This document shows, in pieces, positions 18,398-26,420 of a stretch of 44,304 nucleotides of DNA. The stretch spans positions 1-44,304 of the forward strand of contig JBJEDT010000015.1 of the NCBI GenBank assembly GCA_051872335.1, written 5' to 3'. Below the pieces are notes generated by a model. That model had not been told where the DNA came from, made no database searches, and was given only the letters and a program-made list of their open reading frames with translations. The position numbers were made by a program, and so were the translations under genes. The stretch comes from SUG2458 sp051872335 (GTDB taxonomy: Bacteria > Bacillota_I > Bacilli_A > RFN20 > CAG-826). Position 1 is the first letter of the stretch; every line of letters starts with the position of its first letter.

Positions 18398-18416
18398 GTA
18401 AATTATAGAAATTGAT

Positions 18417-18469
18417 AAAAAGTGAATTTATTATGTTACTAATGTTTCATATAAATTCACTTTTTTAAT
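18417..18469 (+). terminator. Intrinsic terminator after the CotH-like gene
   Basis: AAAAGTGAATTTAT and its complement form a 14-base stem with a 19-base loop, ending in TTTTTT. It isolates the CotH gene from the riboswitch unit that follows. Confidence 0.82.
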
Positions 18470-18556
18470 TGTGTTTTAGAGATTCTACCAAATGAATATT
18501 AAAATAAAAGTCTTCTATATTTTATACAATGTAATAATATTTCACTTTGGTATATA

Positions 18557-18585
18557 TTGAAAATTCCTATAAAATTTGCTATATT
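18557..18585 (+). promoter_or_regulatory. Sigma-A-type promoter of the Mn riboswitch transcript
   Basis: TTGAAA (18557-18562) is separated by 17 bases from TATATT (18580-18585), which is preceded by TGC as an extended -10. Transcription would begin near 18592, exactly at the 5' end of the riboswitch. Confidence 0.75.
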
Positions 18586-18591
18586 ATAAGT

Positions 18592-18678
18592 GTGATGAGG
18601 AGTAGCATACTCGGTTAATATCGTCAGGACATTTTAAAAAAATCGGTATTAACAATCTAAAAAGATTTTGCAAGATCA
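18592..18678 (+). ncRNA. yybP-ykoY manganese riboswitch
   Basis: The conserved blocks of the Mn2+-sensing yybP-ykoY class appear in order: GAGGAGTAGC, a hairpin, ATCGTCA, ATCGGTATTAAC pairing back with GGTTAATATCG, an internal hairpin AATCTAAAAAGATT, and GCAAGATCA closing the first stem with the 5' TGAT. The 3' strand of that stem (ATCATT) is also the 5' arm of the terminator just downstream. Ligand-stabilised folding would block the terminator, an ON switch, as known for the class. The controlled gene encodes an SPFH-domain protein rather than the usual Mn exporters. Confidence 0.82.
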
Positions 18679-18710
18679 TTAACATTGTGTTAATGGTCTT
18701 TTTTCTTTTT
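18672..18710 (+). terminator. Riboswitch expression-platform terminator
   Basis: AAGATCATTAACA pairs with TGTTAATGGTCTT (13 base pairs, one G-U) around loop TTG and is followed by TTTTCTTTTT. It overlaps the last bases of the Mn riboswitch aptamer, so the two folds exclude one another. Confidence 0.88.
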
Positions 18711-18746
18711 ATGATCATTACAGTAATTAATAAGGAGGGTGTTTTT

Positions 18747-19766
18747 ATGAGTGTATTAATTACGACAATTGTATTATTTGTTCTAAGTTTATTTATTTTA
18801 ACTTTCTTTGCAGTTTATAAAGATAAAAAAGGAATCTATTCGGCAAAAGAGAAAAAAATATGTCAAAGTAAAAATGGATACAAATTAATTCCATTATCAC
18901 TTCTATCTTTACTTATCATTGTAGGAGCTTCATTTACTTCTATTCCAGCAAATAGCGTTGGTATAATTTACGATGAAGTTCACGGTGGTGTTCAAGAAGA
19001 TACATATAATGAAGGATTTCATACAAAAAGTATTTTTGAACATATTACAACAATTTCAACTGCTAACCGTTCAGCATTAGTAAATACAACAGGCCAAACA
19101 AATGATGGACAATATGCAACATTTGAATTATCAATTATTTATAAAATTAAAAAAGAAGATGCTGGTAAATTCTATAAAATAGCAAATAGTGATGATATTC
19201 CACAAAAGGCTTTAGATACAATCATTAAATCTTCGCTTCAAAGTTCAACTATTAAATTCAATATTTTTGAATTATTATCAACCGAACTAGAAACAGCAAG
19301 AATTGATTTTAAAGAAGACTTAGCTAATACATTATATGAAAACTATTTTATTACTTTAGTTGATGTTGCTTTTGATGATATTGATGGAGGTAGTGAAGTA
19401 GAAGCTATCTTACAAAAAAGTGCTAAAGCTCAACAAGAAATTGATATAGCAAAACTAGAAGCTGAAGCAAACTTAATTACAGCTAATAATGAATCTGAAG
19501 TTAAAAAGATTTTAGCTGATGCTGAAGCTTATGCAATTAAACAAGAAGGAAACGCTCAAGGTGAAGCTGCTAGTGCTTACGTAGACAGTGTTGTTGGTAT
19601 GATCGATGCTTTATATGAAAATATGCAAGGTACATTAACATATGAACAATGTTCAGATATGGTATTATCTATTGTTTTCTATGATTCATGGGATGGCAAA
19701 CTTCCAGAAGTCTTAACAAGTGATTCTTTATCAAGCATGATTGGTTCTTTAATTACAAACGAATAA
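18747..19766 (+). CDS. SPFH/prohibitin-stomatin-like membrane protein
   Basis: The 339 residues have a first transmembrane helix at 5-24, a cytosolic-looking basic stretch, a second helix near 48-66, then an SPFH domain (IPANSVGIIYDEVHGGVQEDTYNEGFH to about 220), a charged coiled coil about 220-275 (KSAKAQQEIDIAKLEAEANL) and a tail. SPFH proteins assemble membrane scaffolds and often regulate proteases or transporters. The start at 18747 follows an AAGGAGGG site 6 bases upstream; any earlier start would lie inside the riboswitch terminator. Expression should rise with Mn2+. It is a single-gene unit with its own terminator. Confidence 0.85.
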   Translation: MSVLITTIVLFVLSLFILTFFAVYKDKKGIYSAKEKKICQSKNGYKLIPLSLLSLLIIVGASFTSIPANSVGIIYDEVHGGVQEDTYNEGFHTKSIFEHITTISTANRSALVNTTGQTNDGQYATFELSIIYKIKKEDAGKFYKIANSDDIPQKALDTIIKSSLQSSTIKFNIFELLSTELETARIDFKEDLANTLYENYFITLVDVAFDDIDGGSEVEAILQKSAKAQQEIDIAKLEAEANLITANNESEVKKILADAEAYAIKQEGNAQGEAASAYVDSVVGMIDALYENMQGTLTYEQCSDMVLSIVFYDSWDGKLPEVLTSDSLSSMIGSLITNE

Positions 19767-19773
19767 TACTAAT

Positions 19774-19807
19774 AAGCAAGAATATAAACGCATATTCTTG
19801 CTTTTTT
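19774..19807 (+). terminator. Intrinsic terminator after the SPFH gene
   Basis: AAGCAAGAATAT and its complement form a 12-base stem with a 6-base loop followed by TTTTTT. Confidence 0.9.
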
Positions 19808-19829
19808 AATGGAATCTTTAATTTTCATG

Positions 19830-19850
19830 AAATGTTAAAAGATAACATTT
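19830..19850. repeat. Inverted repeat just upstream of the ribU promoter
   Basis: AAATGTTA and its exact complement TAACATTT flank a 5-base centre. The repeat ends 8 bases before the -35 box of the ribU promoter, so it could be a protein-binding site; it has no T run and is not an obvious terminator. Confidence 0.4.
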
Positions 19851-19858
19851 AATTCTTC

Positions 19859-19888
19859 TTGACTTAATAATAAATATAAGATTATTAT
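19859..19888 (+). promoter_or_regulatory. Probable promoter of the FMN riboswitch-ribU transcript
   Basis: TTGACT (19859-19864) and TATTAT (19883-19888) are 18 bases apart. Transcription would start near 19895, shortly before the aptamer. Confidence 0.6.
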
Positions 19889-19908
19889 ATAAGCGAACAA
19901 GTTATCTT

Positions 19909-20022
19909 GTTCTTCAGGGTCAGGTGAAATTCCTTCCCGGTGGTATACCCCACGAGCATATTATTTATGCATGAACTTGTGAAATTCAAGTGGCGACAGT
20001 AAAGGCTGGATGAAAGAAGAAC
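19909..20022 (+). ncRNA. FMN riboswitch (RFN element)
   Basis: The conserved RFN blocks are present: TTCTTCAGGGTCAGGTGAAA, TTCCTTCCCGGTGGT, a variable hairpin CATATTATTTATG, GAACTTGTGAAATTCAAGT, GGCGACAGTAAAGGCTGGATG and the closing GAAGAAC that pairs with the 5' GTTCTTC. The last arm can instead pair with a downstream ATTCTTC, giving the alternative fold. It precedes the riboflavin transporter gene, so FMN should switch uptake off. Confidence 0.97.
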
Positions 20023-20049
20023 AATTATAAATTTTTATAATTCTTCAAC

Positions 20050-20071
20050 CTCTGAACTTCAGAGTTTTTTA
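20050..20071 (+). terminator. FMN riboswitch terminator hairpin
   Basis: CTCTGA and TCAGAG enclose a 3-base loop, followed by TTTTTT, between the FMN aptamer and the ribU ribosome site. It is the likely expression platform for premature termination when FMN is bound. Confidence 0.85.
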
Positions 20072-20092
20072 TTTTAAAGGAGGTTTTAGAAA

Positions 20093-20968
20093 ATGAAAGA
20101 TTCTAAGTTAGAAAATGAGACTCAAGTAGAGACTCAAGTTGTAGAAACAGAAAAGAAGCCTAAATTAACAAAAGCACTTCGAATTGTTTTATGTGTTGTT
20201 GCTTTAGTTTTAGGTATTACTGCTGTTGTTTTAGCTGCTGTTTTTCAAAAGGATTTAAAGGAAGCTAATTTAGTTGCAGTTACTTATGTTGTTAACATTT
20301 TTGGTTCTATTGCAATTTTCGTTGGTTTATGTTTCCTTTATTCATTAGTAGCAAAAGTTGAACATAAATTAACAACAAAACAAATGACTCTTATTGCTAT
20401 AATGTCTGCGATAACTGTTATTCTTTATTTCTTTGTAAAGTTTAATTTACCATTCTTTCCACCTTGGTTAGATATTCAAGTTTCTGAATTACCAGCATTA
20501 ATTACAGGATTTGCTTATGGCCCATATGCTGGATGCTTAGTAATTTTAATTAGATTCTTAGTTAAGTTACCTCAAACAATTACAGCTGGTGTTGGTGAAT
20601 TTGCTGATTTAGTTTTAGGTATTGTTTTAGTTATAATTACAAGTTTAATTTATAGAAAACACAAAACAATTAAAGGAGCTTTAGTAGGCACAACTATTGG
20701 TGTAGGTGTATGTACTGTTTTAGCATGTATTTTAAACTGGTTAGTTTTAATTCCTGCTTATATTGAACTTGCTAAGTTCCCACTTGAAGCATTAGTAGGA
20801 ATGATGAATTATATTCCTAATATTACAGTTACAGCTGAAAACTTTATGTTAGTTTATATCTTTATTGGTGTTTTACCATTTAATTTATTTAGATACTTAA
20901 TAGTAGGTTTACTAACATTCTTACTTTATAAAAAGACACATATTGTTTTATCAAAATTAGCTGGTTAA
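20093..20968 (+). CDS. ribU: Riboflavin ECF transporter S component RibU, N-terminally extended
   Basis: Membrane substrate-binding subunit of an energy-coupling-factor riboflavin importer; the shared EcfA/A'/T module is not in this window. Residues about 95-291 are the RibU core of six helices with the motifs FFPPWLDIQVSELPALITGFAYGPYAG and GVGEFADLV. An extra N-terminal 90 residues contain a hydrophilic stretch with a repeated ETQV and two more helices (29-50, 60-85), which typical S components of about 190-200 residues lack. AAAGGAGG lies 8 bases before the ATG. The FMN riboswitch upstream supports the riboflavin assignment. Confidence 0.93.
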   Translation: MKDSKLENETQVETQVVETEKKPKLTKALRIVLCVVALVLGITAVVLAAVFQKDLKEANLVAVTYVVNIFGSIAIFVGLCFLYSLVAKVEHKLTTKQMTLIAIMSAITVILYFFVKFNLPFFPPWLDIQVSELPALITGFAYGPYAGCLVILIRFLVKLPQTITAGVGEFADLVLGIVLVIITSLIYRKHKTIKGALVGTTIGVGVCTVLACILNWLVLIPAYIELAKFPLEALVGMMNYIPNITVTAENFMLVYIFIGVLPFNLFRYLIVGLLTFLLYKKTHIVLSKLAG

Positions 20969-21015
20969 CTATAGTAAGTTTTAAAAACACTGAAATAAGA
21001 AATATTTCTAAAAAA

Positions 21016-21052
21016 AAGATACTTAGGCTTCATTGCTTATGTATCTTCTTTG
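21016..21052 (+). terminator. Intrinsic terminator after ribU
   Basis: An imperfect stem (AAGATAC..TA..GC with its complement GTATCTT) lies about 50 bases past the ribU stop and is followed by a short T-rich stretch. Confidence 0.65.
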
Positions 21053-21162
21053 TACAAATTAGTTTTTGAAATCTTTAATAAAATTTATTTTTATAAATGC
21101 GAATTTTGAATTTTAAAATACAAAATATTCTAATGTAATTAATAAGAAGGAGTATGCATTAT

Positions 21163-21375
21163 ATGGGTAAATTCGAAGTTGTTAAATTCGTAGATAATGC
21201 GTTTGAAATTTATGTTAGAAAAGATAAAGAACATAAAATAGTATGGTTAACGCAAGATGAAATGGCACTCCTATTTGATGTTGATAGAATGAGAATTGTA
21301 AGACACATTTCAAATATATATAATGATGGCAAACTAGATTTATTCTCAACATTTGCGGAAACAGCACAAGTTTAA
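21163..21375 (+). pseudogene. RhuM-family protein, N-terminal remnant
   Basis: The 70 codons match only the N-terminus of the RhuM virulence-protein family (normally over 300 residues): EIYVRKDKEHKIVWLTQDEMALLFDVDRMRIVRHISNIYNDGKLD, then FSTFAETAQV where intact members continue AQVQNEGGR. A TAA stop follows immediately. The rest of the gene is missing, so it is a truncated relic of an accessory gene often found near prophages and toxin islands. An AAGGAG site suits the ATG at 21163; an ATG at 21154 lies too close to it. Confidence 0.75.
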
Positions 21376-21700
21376 TTTGCAGGTTATAGATAATAGCATA
21401 TTATTAAAGAAAATAAACGACGTCTCGATTTAATTTGTTTATATTGAAGAAATAAGATGTCTATTAAAAACCTAATATGATTTCTATTATATTAATCAAT
21501 AATAAATACAAAATAGATAAAAATGCAGTAGATATAAATTTCATAGTTTAAAAGAATATAAAGTATTTTATATATGTTGCTTATAGTGTTGATGATGAAA
21601 TTCTTATAATAAATAATACACATTAACACCATATTTATAATTGAAAAAAATAAATATTATAAGTATTATTTAATTAATTAGATAGGTTTTGGGTGAAACT
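21376..21700. other. Decayed intergenic DNA between the RhuM remnant and plsC
   Basis: This 325-base stretch has no intact gene. It is very AT-rich with frequent stops in all frames. A short frame at 21552-21626 reads KYFIYVAYSVDDEILIINNTH, which faintly resembles the C-terminal strands of RelE/ParE toxins, and another piece near 21410 reads KENKRRLDLI. I take it as the eroded remainder of the accessory insertion that left the RhuM fragment; the toxin reading is weak. Confidence 0.45.
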
Positions 21701-22918
21701 ATGGAAAAGAAAAACAAGAAATCAAAATGGACAAAGAAAAGACATGCTTTTATTACAGCATTAGCACATATTGTTCTTTATCCAATTATTAAATTAAAAT
21801 TTCATATTAAATTTAAAAAGTTCAAAGAAAGAAAAGGAAGACAATTCTTTGTTATTTCAAATCATCAAACGTCTTTTGATCAATTTTTTGTTGCTGTTCT
21901 TTTTAAAGGCCCAGTTTATTACATTGCAAGTGAAGACTTGTTTTCAAAAGGTTTTATTTCAAAATTATTAAAATTTGCTGTTGCACCTATACCTATTAAA
22001 AAGCAAACAAATGATGTAGGAGCAGTATTAAATTGTATTAAAGTTGCTAAAGAAGGAGGTACTATTGCTCTTTTCCCTGAAGGTAATCGTACATTTAGTG
22101 GTAAAACAGAATACTTCAAATCATCAATTGTAAGTTTAACAAAAATGTTAAAGTTACCTCTAGCTATTATGCATATAGAAGGTGGTTATGGTATTGAACC
22201 TCGATGGGGTAAATCTACTCGTAAAGGAAAAATGACTGCTTATGTCAAACGAGTTGTTGAATATGAAGAATATAGTCAATTATCTAATGACGAGTTGTAT
22301 GAATTAATTAAAAATGAACTTGATGTAAACGAAGCTAAAGTTGATGGTACATTTACTGGTAAAAATTTAGCTAATTATTTAGAAAGAGTAATGTATGTTT
22401 GCCCAGAATGCGGCTTATCAACATTTGAAAGTAAAAAAGATATTATAAAATGTAAAAAATGTGGTAAAGGAATGAAATACTTACCAACAAAAGAACTTGA
22501 ACCTATTAATTGTTCTTGGCCATTTAAATTTGTAAACGATTGGTATGAATATCAAAATGACTATATTAGACATTTAGATTTATCATTATTTGATAACAAA
22601 GTAATGTATCAAGATAAAGCACAATTTATGGAAGTAATACCTTATAAAAATAAGAAAATGATATCTAAAAATGCTGATATACTTTTATATAATAATCGAT
22701 ATGAAATAGTTACTTCCCAAGAAACAATTGTTTTAGACTTTGATAACATTAGTGTCGTTACTATTCTTGGTAGAAACAAGGTAAACATTTATTATAAAGA
22801 TAAGCTATATCAAATTAAAGGTGATGTAAGAATGAATGCTTTCAAGTATATGCACATTTATTATCATAAGAAAAATTTAGAAAAAGGAGTGATTGAAAAT
22901 GAATTTTTGGGCATCTAG
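21701..22918 (+). CDS. PlsC-like acyltransferase with zinc ribbon and C-terminal extension
   Basis: Predicted membrane-bound 1-acylglycerol-3-phosphate acyltransferase for phospholipid synthesis. In 405 residues the acyltransferase motifs are NHQTSFD (H55, D60) and FPEGNRTFSG (about 125-134). A basic N-terminus precedes a hydrophobic segment at 15-30. After the catalytic domain comes a four-cysteine zinc ribbon (C234, C237, C251, C254: CPEC and CKKC) and a roughly 140-residue C-terminal domain of mixed beta strands, unlike classic 240-residue PlsC. The start at ATG 21701 is preferred over an in-frame TTG at 21689. The following transporter gene overlaps by 20 bases. Confidence 0.85.
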   Translation: MEKKNKKSKWTKKRHAFITALAHIVLYPIIKLKFHIKFKKFKERKGRQFFVISNHQTSFDQFFVAVLFKGPVYYIASEDLFSKGFISKLLKFAVAPIPIKKQTNDVGAVLNCIKVAKEGGTIALFPEGNRTFSGKTEYFKSSIVSLTKMLKLPLAIMHIEGGYGIEPRWGKSTRKGKMTAYVKRVVEYEEYSQLSNDELYELIKNELDVNEAKVDGTFTGKNLANYLERVMYVCPECGLSTFESKKDIIKCKKCGKGMKYLPTKELEPINCSWPFKFVNDWYEYQNDYIRHLDLSLFDNKVMYQDKAQFMEVIPYKNKKMISKNADILLYNNRYEIVTSQETIVLDFDNISVVTILGRNKVNIYYKDKLYQIKGDVRMNAFKYMHIYYHKKNLEKGVIENEFLGI

Positions 22919-24365
22919 TGTATGGGGATTTATAACTTTACTTGCAGCTTTAATGCTAGGACTTTTGATTGCTAACATTATTAAAAGACGTGTACCGTTT
23001 ATTAGAAAATCATTAATCCCAACTTCAGTTTTAGGTGGATTATTAGTATTAATTTTTTCGATAACATGGCAAGCAATTTCAAAAACTTTAGGAGCAGAAA
23101 AAACGGTCTTTGATTCTGATTTCTTTGGTGGAAATGGTTCTCAAATGTTAGAAATTATTACCTATCATTGCTTAGCGTTAGGCTTTATTGCTTCAGCTTT
23201 AAAGACTTCCAAAAACAAAGTTACAGGAAAAAGAGTTAAAGAAGTTTTTAATACAGGTGTTACTACTGTTTCTACTTATTTAATTCAAGCAATTTTTGGT
23301 TTAGCAATTACTATTGTTTTTGGTAAATTTGTTATACCTGAATTAATTGAAGGATCTGGTGTTTTGTTATGTTTAGGTTTTGGTCAAGGCACTGGTCAAG
23401 CTTTAAACTTTGGTCGAATTTATGAAAATGAACATGGCTTTGTAAATGGTGCTAACTTTGGTTTATCAATTGCATGTTTAGGATTTTTAGCAGCTAGTAT
23501 TGGTGGTGTTATTTACCTAAATATTGTAAAAAAACGTAGAGGTATAGTTGTTGAAGAAGCAGTTGAAAAACCAATTGGCAATGAAGAAATTCAAGGAGAA
23601 GATGAAATACCAGTTAATGGTGGTTTAGATAAGATTACTTTCCAATTAATCTTTATTGTTGTTTGTTACTTTTTAACTTTCTTAGCAATGTTTGGTTTAA
23701 GTAAAGTTCTTCCAGGAATGAAAGATACAATTTATGGATTTAACTTCTTCTTTGGTGTTTTAATTGCTACTTTATTTAAAAAGATTTTAAATTTCTGCAA
23801 AAAGAAAAAAATTGTTAAAAGAGTATATCTTAACAATTTCTTCTTAGATCGTGTCTCAAACTTCTTTTTTGATTTAATGATCGTTTCTGGTATTGCTGCA
23901 ATTAGACTAGATTTCTTAGGTAGATATTGGTATGTATTATTAATTTTAGCTGTTGGTGGTACATTAATAACATTCTTCTACAATTTATTTGTAGCAAAAG
24001 TCTTATTCCCTGAATATAAAGATGAACAATTCTTAGTTATGTATGGTATGTTAACAGGAACTGCATCTTCAGGTATGGTATTATTACGTGAATTAGATCC
24101 AAATTATAAGACACCAGCTTCTGAAAACTTAGTTTTCCAAAATTTCCCAGCCATTGTCTTTGGATTTCCATTGATGACTTTAGCTACGATGGCTCCAGAC
24201 CAACCGTATTTAGTCTTAGGCTTAATTGCTATTTTCTTTGCAGTACTAGTCATTATTCTCTTTAGAAGTAAAATTTTTAGATTTAAGAAAAAAGGTGTTG
24301 CTACTGAGGTAGTTAATGAAGAGTCTACTGCTGTAGAAAGTGATAATTCAGAGACTCAAGAGTAA
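22899..24365 (+). CDS. GltS-like sodium/glutamate symporter family protein
   Basis: Polytopic membrane protein of 488 residues with about twelve hydrophobic segments in two inverted halves, joined by a charged loop near 210-245. The segments KSLIPTSVLGGLL and GFGQGTGQALNFG, and in the second half GMLTGTASSGMVLLRELDP, are like the ESS/GltS glutamate:sodium family, so sodium-coupled glutamate or a related anion is likely. The C-terminus is a hydrophilic acidic tail ending SETQE. ATG 22899 lies 9 bases after AAAGGAG; an in-frame TTG at 22893 is less likely. It is translated from within the end of the acyltransferase gene. Confidence 0.75.
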   Translation: MNFWASSVWGFITLLAALMLGLLIANIIKRRVPFIRKSLIPTSVLGGLLVLIFSITWQAISKTLGAEKTVFDSDFFGGNGSQMLEIITYHCLALGFIASALKTSKNKVTGKRVKEVFNTGVTTVSTYLIQAIFGLAITIVFGKFVIPELIEGSGVLLCLGFGQGTGQALNFGRIYENEHGFVNGANFGLSIACLGFLAASIGGVIYLNIVKKRRGIVVEEAVEKPIGNEEIQGEDEIPVNGGLDKITFQLIFIVVCYFLTFLAMFGLSKVLPGMKDTIYGFNFFFGVLIATLFKKILNFCKKKKIVKRVYLNNFFLDRVSNFFFDLMIVSGIAAIRLDFLGRYWYVLLILAVGGTLITFFYNLFVAKVLFPEYKDEQFLVMYGMLTGTASSGMVLLRELDPNYKTPASENLVFQNFPAIVFGFPLMTLATMAPDQPYLVLGLIAIFFAVLVIILFRSKIFRFKKKGVATEVVNEESTAVESDNSETQE

Positions 24366-24370
24366 ATTTA

Positions 24371-24425
24371 TAAAGTAAAAATTTATACACTTTATGCTTT
24401 GTGTTTAAATTTTTACTTTTTTTTG
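24371..24425 (+). terminator. Intrinsic terminator after the GltS-like gene
   Basis: AAAGTAAAAATTTA and an approximate complement form a long AT-rich stem with a 19-base loop, followed by TTTTTTT. Confidence 0.75.
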
Positions 24426-24492
24426 GTTTTTTTGAAATAATAATGCTCATTAAATTGTTATAGTTAATGAGAAGAAATTCTCGAGGTGTTTT

Positions 24493-25005
24493 ATGATATT
24501 TAGATCTAATACTCTGACACAATTACAAAATAAAAACGAAAAAGCTTTTGAAGAAATTTATAGAAAGTATTATAAGCTTGTTTTTTATGTCGCTTTACAA
24601 ATTGTAAAAGATGATGATATTGCTCAAGATATAATGCAAGATACTTTTATTAAATTCATGAAGCAAATTGACCATTATGAAGATCAAGGAAAAATTAAGC
24701 AGTATCTAACTACTATTTCTAAAAATTTGGCTCTTAATTATGTTAAGAAGGCTAAGAAAGAAGAAAGATATGATGATACTAAGATTGGAACAACTAAAAA
24801 GTTAACAAATAAAACTGATTTAATGTTAACTTTAAAAAAAACCTTGACTCCAGAAGAATCTCAAATTGTAACTTTAAAGGTTTTATTCGATTATAGTTTT
24901 AAAGAAATCGGAGAAGAATTGAATCAGTCATTAGGTACGATTCAAGGTAAATATTATAAAGCTATTGATAAATTAAAAATTTATTTTGCAAAGGAGGGTC
25001 GATAA
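24493..25005 (+). CDS. ECF-type RNA polymerase sigma factor
   Basis: Alternative sigma factor of 170 residues. Region 2 is visible at about 10-75 (FEEIYRKYYKLVFYVALQIVKDDDIAQDIMQDTFIKF) and region 4 at about 110-165 (LTPEESQIVTLKVLFDYSFKEIGEELNQSLGTIQGKYYKAIDKLK). Region 3 is absent, as in ECF sigma factors. A CGAGGTG site lies 5 bases before the ATG. The membrane protein 1 base downstream has an RsgI-like core and is the probable anti-sigma factor. Target promoters are not identified. Confidence 0.9.
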   Translation: MIFRSNTLTQLQNKNEKAFEEIYRKYYKLVFYVALQIVKDDDIAQDIMQDTFIKFMKQIDHYEDQGKIKQYLTTISKNLALNYVKKAKKEERYDDTKIGTTKKLTNKTDLMLTLKKTLTPEESQIVTLKVLFDYSFKEIGEELNQSLGTIQGKYYKAIDKLKIYFAKEGR

Positions 25006-25006
25006 T

Positions 25007-26368
25007 ATGAACAAAACTGAAAAAAAGTTTAAAGAATATATGGAAGAAAATATTCATGTTAAGGACACTTATAATGATATTGCAAAAAAGATTTCATTTA
25101 ATGAAGAAGAGGAGAAAACATTTATGAAAAACAAAAAAGTTATTGGACCAGTTTTATGTTGTGTTGGAGCATTAGCAGTTGTTGGTGTTGTAGGAATTAC
25201 AACAAAAGGATTTGGCTTATTTAAAGAAAAAGAAGCTAAATCAATGGTTACTATTGATACTAATCCAAGTATTGAATTAGTTGTCGATGAAAAAGATAAA
25301 GTAGTTTCTGTTAGAGGAGCTAACGATGATGGAAAACTAGTTTTATATGGTGAAAAAGTCGTTGGTAAAGATGTTGAAAAAGCAGTTGAAATTATTATTC
25401 AAGCAGAAATCGATACAGGTTATATTGTAGCTAATGCTCAAATTGGGGCTAACCAATTTAGTTTAACAGTATCTTCAGATACAACTGTTGAATCAAGTGA
25501 ATTAGTTAATACAATTCAAAATAAAGTAAAAGAAGTTTGTGAAAATAATAATATTGCAATTTCTTTAGAAGAGAGCAAAGCACTTGCAAGAACTGAACTT
25601 GAAAAATTAGCTTTAGAATTAGATCCTACTTTAACTGAAGAACAAGTTAAAGAGATGGAAACAAGCCAATTATTAGCAGTTATTAAACTATACCAATTAG
25701 AAACTGTCGAATTATATAACGCTGAATTAGAAGCATTATATACTAATGTTAAAGAATTCAAGTTTGATTATATGTCTCAAGAAAGCACTATCGAGGCAAT
25801 GAAAACTGTTGATGGTGCTATTGCTGATCTAGCAGTTTCAGCATATGAAACTAGTATGAATTTATTAAAAACAGCTCAAGATGCTGTTGAAACAACTAGA
25901 TACAATTTGCTTGTTAAAGAAGATTCTATTTATCAACAACAAGTTGCTGCATTGAAAGACAAAAAACAAGAAGTTTTAGCTCTTAAAAATGAAGTAGCTA
26001 AACTAGAAGATGGAACTGAAAAAACAAATAAAGAAGCAGCATTAACTATTGCTTTAAATAATTTAGAAAATGCTGAAGTTTTATTAGAACAAGCTTATGT
26101 AAATGCTAATGCAACATTAGATACAGTAGTTGCTACATTAGATTCAGCAATGAGTTCTTTAGATAGTGCATTAGAATCTTTCCTAACTGCTTATAGTTCT
26201 ATATCAAATACAGTTAAAGAAAAATTAACTGAAGCTGAAACTAAATTAAATGAAACAAAAGATCAAATCTTTGCTGATTTTGAAGAAAAATATAGTGATG
26301 AAATAGCTCACTATGAAGAAGAGATAGCTTCTAGAAAAGAAGCAATGAAAGAAGCAATTGCTGGATAA
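25007..26368 (+). CDS. RsgI-like anti-sigma factor with long coiled-coil ectodomain
   Basis: The 453-residue protein has a cytoplasmic N-terminus of about 44 residues, one transmembrane helix (45-66), and then an extracytoplasmic core with SMVTIDTNPSIELVVDEKDKVV (about 79-100) that matches the conserved domain of RsgI anti-sigma factors. Residues about 185-453 are Glu/Ala/Leu-rich, predicted long coiled coil, with no carbohydrate-binding module as in Clostridium RsgI proteins. The start at 25007 follows AAGGAGGG 8 bases upstream. It directly follows the ECF sigma gene, so it probably holds that sigma at the membrane until an outside signal arrives. The signal is unknown. Confidence 0.8.
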   Translation: MNKTEKKFKEYMEENIHVKDTYNDIAKKISFNEEEEKTFMKNKKVIGPVLCCVGALAVVGVVGITTKGFGLFKEKEAKSMVTIDTNPSIELVVDEKDKVVSVRGANDDGKLVLYGEKVVGKDVEKAVEIIIQAEIDTGYIVANAQIGANQFSLTVSSDTTVESSELVNTIQNKVKEVCENNNIAISLEESKALARTELEKLALELDPTLTEEQVKEMETSQLLAVIKLYQLETVELYNAELEALYTNVKEFKFDYMSQESTIEAMKTVDGAIADLAVSAYETSMNLLKTAQDAVETTRYNLLVKEDSIYQQQVAALKDKKQEVLALKNEVAKLEDGTEKTNKEAALTIALNNLENAEVLLEQAYVNANATLDTVVATLDSAMSSLDSALESFLTAYSSISNTVKEKLTEAETKLNETKDQIFADFEEKYSDEIAHYEEEIASRKEAMKEAIAG

Positions 26369-26381
26369 GTTATTTAAAATT

Positions 26382-26410
26382 AGAATGCCAAAAATGGCAT
26401 TCTTTTTTTT
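26382..26410 (+). terminator. Intrinsic terminator after the sigma/anti-sigma operon
   Basis: AGAATGCCA and its complement form a 9-base stem with loop AAAA, followed directly by eight T. Confidence 0.93.
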
Positions 26411-26420
26411 ACTTTGTATT

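Noticed and set aside
18687..18746. Longer start for the SPFH gene using GTG at 18687
   Set aside because: It would place coding sequence in the riboswitch terminator; ATG 18747 has an ideal AAGGAGGG site.
20102..20145. Tandem GAGACTCAAG repeat at the ribU start
   Set aside because: Two copies only, encoding ETQV twice in a disordered segment; explained by low-complexity coding sequence.
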